Source of the DNA: Colias croceus
Lineage: Eukaryota > Arthropoda > Insecta > Lepidoptera > Pieridae
Direction of reading: 5' to 3'
DNA: 64,000 bases
NCBI RefSeq assembly: GCF_905220415.1
Contig: NC_059562.1
Location: forward strand, 5,037,501 to 5,101,500
Below are positions 13,801 to 22,800 of the stretch, in pieces. The stretch's first letter is position 1, and every line of letters begins with the position of its first letter. The translations under genes were made by a program, and so were the position numbers. The notes beneath the pieces were generated by a model, which searched no databases, was not told the DNA's origin, and saw only the letters and a list, made by a program, of their open reading frames with translations.

Positions 13801-16800
13801 AACTTTTTATTAGTAAGGTTGTAAAATAATATCTGAATTTTATACACAAACCCACCTGAAAATTGTGCTTAGCCCGTCTCTGTATCTCCCTCTGATGTTC
13901 ATCGTACACCCTCTGCTGTTGTTCCTCTGATAGCGCCTCATAACACTCTCGACCCATCAATAAAACGCGCACTTCGGACAGTTGCTTACCCGGCGTGACA
14001 TAACCGGTCTCTTCTAGAAGCCGCTTGAATTGTTGGCACCATCTGGTGTATGAATAAGTAAGTAAAAAATTCGTGAAAAAATATTTTCTGATTTTTTTTT
14101 AAATTCTAGATAGGGAAACGCTTGATCACAATCTCGCCTGATGGAAAGCTAAGATGTGGTCTAAGATTGTACGCGCTTCCCTAGTAGGTACTTTGTGTCT
14201 AAATATAAATGGTTAACTAAAAATAATAACTATTGTTAGTACTAATTCGTCTTTATAAATTCTGAATAAAAAATTACGTTCATGACTAAATAAAAAGGTG
14301 ATAGTAAAAATCGTATAAAAGTATGTTAAAACACAGATGGTAAAAGAAATTACCAAAAGAAATTAAAAAGTAACCGGCAAATAAAGCTTGAAAAACAAAT
14401 ATTATTGCATTTATATACTAAAAACCTTGATATAGAAACATAAAAGTTACAACTTACTCCAAATTCCTTTGTTTCTCTTGCGCTTCATGCAAGTACGCTT
14501 TGAAAACGGACGCAGCTTCGTTCGTATCCAAGATCTCGTACGGGATTTTTTGTGATTGTCCCAGTGTCTGTAACACGTATAAAAAATAATTTTAATCACA
14601 TTAAAAGTACAGATATTTTGATAACAAAGAATCTAATGAACACATAAGGTTGTGTGTGTAATCGATTAATTGTATAGATTTTGAAGATGTTTTAAACTGA
14701 TTTACAATAATAATCTAACGTACTATAGCGCCTCATAAGTGTATGATTGCTTAAAAACCAATGCGCTCCTGTTACCTCGCCCGCACGCAATGTCCCAAAT
14801 AGGTACAAATAATGAGGGGGGGAGGATTTTTTTTTTCGATTCCAAATACTAAAAATGAAGGGGGGAGGTCGATTTTTAGAATGTTTCTTTTGTGCTTTTT
14901 ACTTTATTTTCACGTACCTGGTACCTAGCCCGTTCCCCCACTCTCAACGTGTTGTCAGCGGGCAGAGGGCTGTCCGCATCGGAGGCGGAGGGCGAGGCGG
15001 AGTCGTGGCGAAGCCCCTCGCTATCCGACATACTATAGCATATCATTGCCTACAAACCTATGTGCTCCTGGTACCTGGCCCGCTCTTTATGTTCCAATTA
15101 CATAAAAAAAAGAAGTGGGGCTGGATTCTTGTTCTTTTTTACACACTTACCCTATTATTATTTTTTTTTTCCTGTCTAAGGTTTTTTTTTTCATAACTTT
15201 ACAGCTATTTACACACGTACCTGGTACCTAGCCCGTTCCCCCACTCTTAACGTGGTGTCTGCGGGCAGGGGGCTGTCCGCGTCGGAGGCGGAGCCCCTCG
15301 CGATCCGACATACTATAGCATATCATTGCCTACAAACCTATGTGCTCCTGGTACCTGGCCCGCTCTTTATGTTCCAAATACGTACAAAAAAAAGAAGTTG
15401 GGCTGGATTTTTGTTCTTTTTTTACACACTTACCCTTATCACTTACCCAAATATTATTATTTTTTTCATAATTTTACAGTTATTTACACACGTACCTGGT
15501 ACCTAGCCCTTTCCCCCACTCTTAACGTGGTGTCTGCCGGGAGGGGGCTGTCCGCTTCGGAGGCGGAGGGCGAGGCGGAGTCGTGGCGAAGCCCCTCGCT
15601 GAAGTACACCGTGAAGTCGCGGTGCGTGCGTATCTGACGTACTATGGCGCCCCATTCGCTGTGGGAGAGATTATTTATTTCAGTAAAAAAATATATTGTT
15701 TGTACCTTATTGAGAGATAGATAATATTTAGATAAGTAAATGTCATCCGAAGAATCTGTATGTCAGACTATTTGCGATATATTAAAATTCACTAATGATT
15801 ATTGTTTTCAACAATGGATCTTCATTCTTGATAGGTTATAGGTGTTCAGTTATTATAATATGTTTAAATACATATTTTAATGATTTTCGACTACTTTATT
15901 TCTAAAATAAACTATCATTATTAGCACATTAAACTCACTTCTCTTGCAAATCCTCAGTAGATAGCTGCATTCTCGATAAAACTTGCGGCAGTTTCGCCAA
16001 TTGCTTGCGAAGCTTTTTAGCCGATCGCTCCTCTTTCAAACGGCGTATATGTCGACGGAAGACAACCTGAGTACCATCATTGCCAAATTGCTGTACGAAT
16101 TTGGTCCATTCGGGATAATGGCATAATCGCTTACTCGCAGCTGACCACATTTCCCTAAAAATATAGAAAAGATTTATAAAATACTTTTATACATTATTAA
16201 AAGCAATTCTTATATTTTTTTCTTAATTTTTAACAAACTTACTTATGATCCTGCACATGTATCCTGATAAGTTGCGTGAAAGCTTCAGTAACGAAGTCTA
16301 GATGTTCTCTCCTTATCCTCAAGGCTTCGGCATAATTTGCAACCTAAAACAATAAAAATATGTTAAGAGCGTTTTTTGTAAACGATCTGTGCGTTATTAT
16401 TACGCTATAGACTAGCGCTTTATATGCCTGTGTAAAGACGACACACATCTTTTGGATACTTAAATATACAGTTACATAGGCAATATACAGTTTTTTTCCT
16501 TAAATAAAGTTCTAAACCACAGTCCATGAGCTTTATTTTTTTAAATACGACCAGAACAAATTTACCTTAATTCTGGCCTTCGTCTTGTCGATCATCTGTG
16601 CAAGCAGGAAGAACGCCTGATCCACGTTAACGTTATCATGACTGGACGTCTCTACGATGGGTATGGAGCCCTTGAACTCCTTGCGTTGTACTAGACGCTC
16701 TGCCTCGCGGACACCTTGCTCACAGGCCTCGTCGTTTTTAGATGTTACAAGAACTACAGGTTTCTTAAGCTTGATTATGTTCTGCAGGATGGCCGCTGTT

Positions 16801-19800
16801 ATTTCGTTCTGGAAAAGATTTTGTCGAATAAATTGAAATACTTACTTAATATGAAACTATGATTTCCAGTGTACTGATAGCGAAAATCGATATTTAGATT
16901 GTTTCACAACACTAAAAAATCGATTGGTGGACAATGACAAATGAAAGAATGAATTTTTCGCTGATAAATTGGCACAACTGGTGACTATTAAAAATAACAA
17001 TAAGCAGATTATTTACCTAGAATATTTTCGTAGAAGATATTTCCGAATAAACGACAAAGCACATCAATATAACGTTATTTATTTTCCCTACGAAGAATAT
17101 TTCCATACAATTCGTTGTCAATAATCTTACCTGTTTCTCCCAAGTCCTCCCAGGCACGAGGCTCACATCGTACACACAGAGGAACCCGTCCACAGACAGT
17201 TTTCCATCAGGCATATACTTCTGCTCATACTCCTTCTCAATGCCGAGCTGATTCTTGCACACGTACATGAGTTTCTCTGCGGACTGCAGTTTGGTGGCCA
17301 CGCACCGTTTCACGTACGCCTCCGTCTTACCCACCGCTTCAAAAAAAGTGTAATGTTGCAGTTGCATAATGTTCGTTCATCACATATAGCTTTGAATCAT
17401 AAATACGCACAAAAAAACTTCAATAAAATCCTGAAAATATCAAGATTTGATATTTTCAGGATTTTACTGTAGTGCAAACTGTAAGGCATACCTACATTTT
17501 GTAATGTAAACCTAATAAAAATTTCTTCAAGAAAGTATTACAAAAACTAAAGTTAAATCTTATGTTTCTCTGTTTATGTAAACATCCAGAAAATATAATT
17601 ATATCCCTCAATATGTCTTTACCTCAGTTAACAATATCCAATCAAAATATAGATCAACTTTACCTTTAAAAGGCTGGAAGCACGCATCATCCACAAACTC
17701 CGTCTGTTCGAGCACCTCGAACCTGAATTCCTGCTCATCGTTCTCCTTCTGAACCCCGCCCCAGTACAAAAAGTGGTCATTGTTCACCACTCGACCGCTG
17801 AAGTCCGACTGAAATGAATAGTCTTATAGTTTTTATGGAACGAACTTCCTCATGCGGTGTTTCCAAACGGTTACGACTTAGGGACCTTCAAGAAAAGAGC
17901 GTACTCCTATCTTAAAGGCCGGCAACGCACTGACAATGTCCCCGGCATTGCTGGTGCCTATGGGCGACGCAGTGCACTTAACATCAGGTGACGCGTCTGC
18001 TCTGTTGCTTCCTCTTATATAAAAAAAAAAAATAGTAGCGAATAGCGATGTTATTGGTGAACGTGTATAGTGATAGCAATTCGTTATTGAACGTAGGTAC
18101 ATCGAGTGTGGGCTCGATCATACTTGTCATCTAAATCTGGCTGGGTAGACGAAGTAAGTGATAACAGCGCTGTTACTAAAGCTTCTAAAATAATTATTTA
18201 TTTAAATGTGTTAAATTGAAGAGGATCATAAATCTAAACATGTACCTATTATTTTTAGATAAAGTATTCATAACGCCTTGTCTGTAACATATCCTCTGGG
18301 GTATAAAACATTCAAAGTTAAAGATATATTTTAAGTAGTCTATAATCTATATTATACTGATCTTATAAGAGTTAAAGTTGAAATTTTCCAGTTACTGTCA
18401 ATGTATTATGTTCATTATGCAGAACTTCTGAACATTAATATTTGCGTGCTCTTCCATTCTGATACCGAATACGATAACATTGTGAATCAATATCATATAT
18501 CAAACTAAATGAAAGATCTTTTGAAAACATGAATTAAAGCAAAGCCGGATTACGCTTGAATCGATTGATTCGCTTCGTCTACAACCTATTGTTGAACGTA
18601 TAATAAGTTACATTGTTAGCTTTGTACAGTTCTTAAGTTACGGCTCATTATGTAACATCGAGTTAAGTTATAAATCTTGTACAATTTTCTTTATGTGGAA
18701 GAGAAATTACGAATTTTTTGAGGCTTAGTAAATCATTTTCTTTTCTAATCGGATAATCCGCTTACAGAAATAATTTGTTTAAAAGTTGGTCATTCTTTTC
18801 AACATTCATGTATTTTAAATGGACATAACGAATCGTACAAATTAATGTTAGATGTAGTTACGTCGAGAATAAGAGCCTTGTATTCCAAGCATGTACGTCA
18901 GGAAAAATAGCTATCGCTGACCTTTCAAGTTTTCATACAGATCTACGGCATTTTAGAGAGGGTCACAAATATACGGACTATTCTACATGAATCGTGAATG
19001 TGTATCACGCGTGAATTAGTAATTTATTTCTATTTATATACGGAAAAACAGTGAGTCGCCTTAACGTTATATTGTTTTTATTGTATTATGCATAAAATGT
19101 AACAAGTTCGCGGTGTATGCAAAAGAACGTACTGTGTACTATGTGAGTCGTGAGAATCATCACAGAGAGAGTAGAATTCTGACCACAATTCCTATCTTAA
19201 TTCATATTAAATAATATTCAGTTGCGAATTTTATTCCACGATTCTCTACCACCTAAGTATATTCTCAAACAGGATGCCCGCACACGGGATGCTGCACGAC
19301 CTCCCTTCCGTAGCAGAACACTGCGAAAATACCCTACATTTTCAAAAGATAAATCATACTTTAATATTTCGTTTACATAATTGTTTTGTATATTACGTTA
19401 TCATTTATTCATATAAAACAATGAACTTTCCTACGCGCCGTTGAATTTTATTTCGGGTTAACTGTATTGCATAATTCGAAGACAATGGTTATTCTCTTCG
19501 TTATAGTTGCGAAATATCATCTAAGCTATTGTTACTGATCTAGAATTATAATGAAAACATTGTTTAATTTGTAGTTCTAATATAGCTAGTTTTCTTTTTG
19601 ATTAATGGAAATCTATGCAGGTATAATTGCTCTGCCTAAAAGCGTCAAATTTCAACTTGTAGTTTCTATACAGCCGTAGCAATGTCTAGTCTCCAATATA
19701 TTATTTAACAAGTAGGAACTATACCAGCCAATGCTCTAGTAAGAATACTAACACCATAATTAAGCTCAACAAGTTAAACGTCGTTTAAACATCATTAGCT

Positions 19801-22800
19801 TGTTAACTGGACTCGCTTATATACGGTATATTTTTAATGTTGAAAGAAGCCCGGAACAGCTAGGTACGTTATTTATATGATATCAATTCTTAAATTGTAC
19901 ATATATTATTATTACAGGAGTCATAAAAAAATTATACTTATCCTTCATATTTATGTTATGTACGATTCATTTTTCATTTAATTTCTTGTAATTATTTGCA
20001 GCAAAGGTATACAGAATAACTTTAAAATTTTCTTCTGGATATTTAAAAATTTTTAATACACAAACACAATATAAGTGAAGTATATAGAGCAATTAATAAT
20101 GCGACAAACTGGATTATCTATATATATAAAAGAAAGTCTGTATGTTCCAACACTTATAACTCGAGATCTGCTGAACCAATTTTCATGGTTTTGGATTCGT
20201 TGGATTTGTCACCGCCCAGAATAGAAGAATAAATCATAAAAACAACAAAAACTAGACGAATAAATATTTTCCCAAAATTTTGATTTTCGTACATGTCAGT
20301 CATTAGTTGTCAATCCTGTCAAATACGGAAAATAATGTTTGACATTCATGCGTTCAAAAATGTGTAAAATAATTAAAAAGTAAAAAGGGTGAATAAATAT
20401 TGTTTGTATTTATTTTAAAATCAATTATTAAAAAGTGCAATAAAAGCAGATACATAAAAATTCCTTATATGTTTGTGTTTACGCGTGTTTTCAGAAATTA
20501 ATAAGGTATTTTTGGTGGGGAAACTAACCAAGAAGGTTAGTTCGATTAATTATTGAAAAAATTCTATAAAAATGTAAAAATTCTGACAATTATTTGTGGC
20601 GATTTCGTCGACTGCGTCAACAATATAAACAAGCTAAATTGCGTTTTGAAGATTGCATCCATTTATGCAATGCAATTAGCACAGAAGAAGATGCAGAAAA
20701 TGTTGGTCTATTGATTATTTTACCGGCGACATACACAGGTAGCCCAAGTGAATATGCACAAGATGCAATGACATAATATGTTCGTCATTATGGTCGGCCA
20801 GATTTATTCATTACATTTATATGTGGATTACATGAAATGGATGGAAATTGTTCAACTGTTGCTTCCCGGACAAATATCAAGTGATCGGCACGACATCACC
20901 ACACGTGTTTTCAAGCAAAAAATCCGATCACTGATGAGTTACATTAATGGAACTCATCTTTGGGATTATTCAATGATGGATGTTTTCAATCGAATGACAA
21001 CAATCTGGCTTGCAGCATGCACACATTTTAATTTGGTTAGTCGAAAGGATTCGGGCAGATAAAATATATGAGTGTGCGGGGATTGCTAATCCTGAAACCG
21101 ATCCAGACCGACATGACGTTGTTATCATGGACCGTGTGAAACAATCAACCACCAAACACCATGCATGGTTGACAGCGAGTGTACCAAAAGGTATCCACGA
21201 AAATTGATGGCAGAGACCATCACAGGCAACGATGGTTACCCACTGTATCAGCGTCGATCGCCCAATGATAATGGTATAATTACCACAACTAAAGTGAAAT
21301 GAAACGTTGGCGTGGTCGACAACAGTTTAATAATGAAAAGAGTTAATCCATGCTGCACAACTTATTAAAATTCAATCATTTTTCTCTGAGACGTGTTTGA
21401 AGTAATAAAATAAAATACTATTACCTATCAACCCATATAAATATTTATTTTGTATCATTGTATTACGTTCATCAAAGCCTTAATTAGTTCAGCTAAAAGG
21501 TAACACAACATTCATTGACAGGGCGGTACAAAGTTCGCCGGGACAGCTAGTTTATTTATAATTTATATTTTATATTATGTCCGTAATATATGCATAGAAA
21601 TGTTAACTAATATTTGTTCAATCTAGAAGATATGATTAGAATATTGACCGAAATAAAAATTACGCTACAGCATTTAAAAATTATTAGAAAGTTAATTTTC
21701 CCTTCGTTAAATAGGCTATTTATTAAAAGAAACCTTTTTTGGAGCACTGTAACTAAAATTTTAAAAGCGTACACGGCTCGTACCCTCTACTGCGCGGCAT
21801 GGTAATGGGTATTAGTTACAGGCCCTTGGTCATTTTTCCACTAGACCAGCCTGACAGCGGTCACGGCACAATGAGTGCAAGGTTACACTTGGTAATATAG
21901 CTTTATAATTCGAGTATGAAAATGTGTGAAAATTATATGGATAAAATAGATTCGTCGTATTTTTATCGTAGGTTTGGGATTGGAGAAAAACAATGTGCTA
22001 TGTCGTAATAAAAACGTATATGACGATATATAGGGCATATTTTTGGCTATATTATGTACCTGTATCAATTCTTATAATGAAAATTGTCAAGTAGCCTTAT
22101 TTTTGATGCTATGAAAAGGCTTTGAACTTTAAAGCGTACGTATTCTATTACGATAAATTTTAAACTCAGAATGTATTAATCAATTGATAATTTTAAAACA
22201 TTCTCATCGCGTATTTTAAAAAGAACTTAAGTCATCTAATATAGTATTCAGGTACAAGATGAAATATATATATGTATATTCATTATCCAATTCCAATTAA
22301 TCCATTACACATGATTACACTGGCTTGATCAAAGCCAAGTGCCAACGGTACATACGATTAAAATTATTCTTCAATATTCAACAAAGTTTATAGATGCTCG
22401 CCAAATTCCAGACGAAATTTTGAGAACTACATTTTTATGAAATGAAAAAACCTACTCTTTGTGTTGAATTTCTTTTTCGTTTTTATGTGAATATATAAAA
22501 TTTATAGGAATGATTTAAAACACATTTTATTCATTAAGTATATTTTTAGAAAAGGCTTTCGCACTCTTTACAGTGAGCATGACGGGGAGACATTAATGTT
22601 AGTTTAATTACTGAACAAATAAATTAAGTGAAAATTCTAATTCATATAATAGATTTGATTTTGTGTGTAGTAAATTGATTTTGGTGAATCATAAGTAACT
22701 CTATCAAACACACTGGTGGGAAGCTATTTTATTACAATAACTAGATGTGCGCTGCGGTTTTACCCACAGTGCGTCGCTCCTGTTGGTCTTAGCGAGATAA

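Noticed and set aside
14918..15038. Calling exon 8 copy A a functional alternative exon
   Set aside because: It keeps a donor and an open half, but the shared deletion removes the acceptor-side half and no consensus acceptor gives a frame joining exon 7.
14855..15637. Overlapping plus-strand ORFs (84-113 codons) in 14.8-15.6 kb
   Set aside because: They share sequence because they run antisense through the duplicated exon 8 fragments and poly-T stretches.
17425..17465. microRNA precursor
   Set aside because: The 3-nt loop and 19-bp stem are too short for a canonical insect pre-miRNA.
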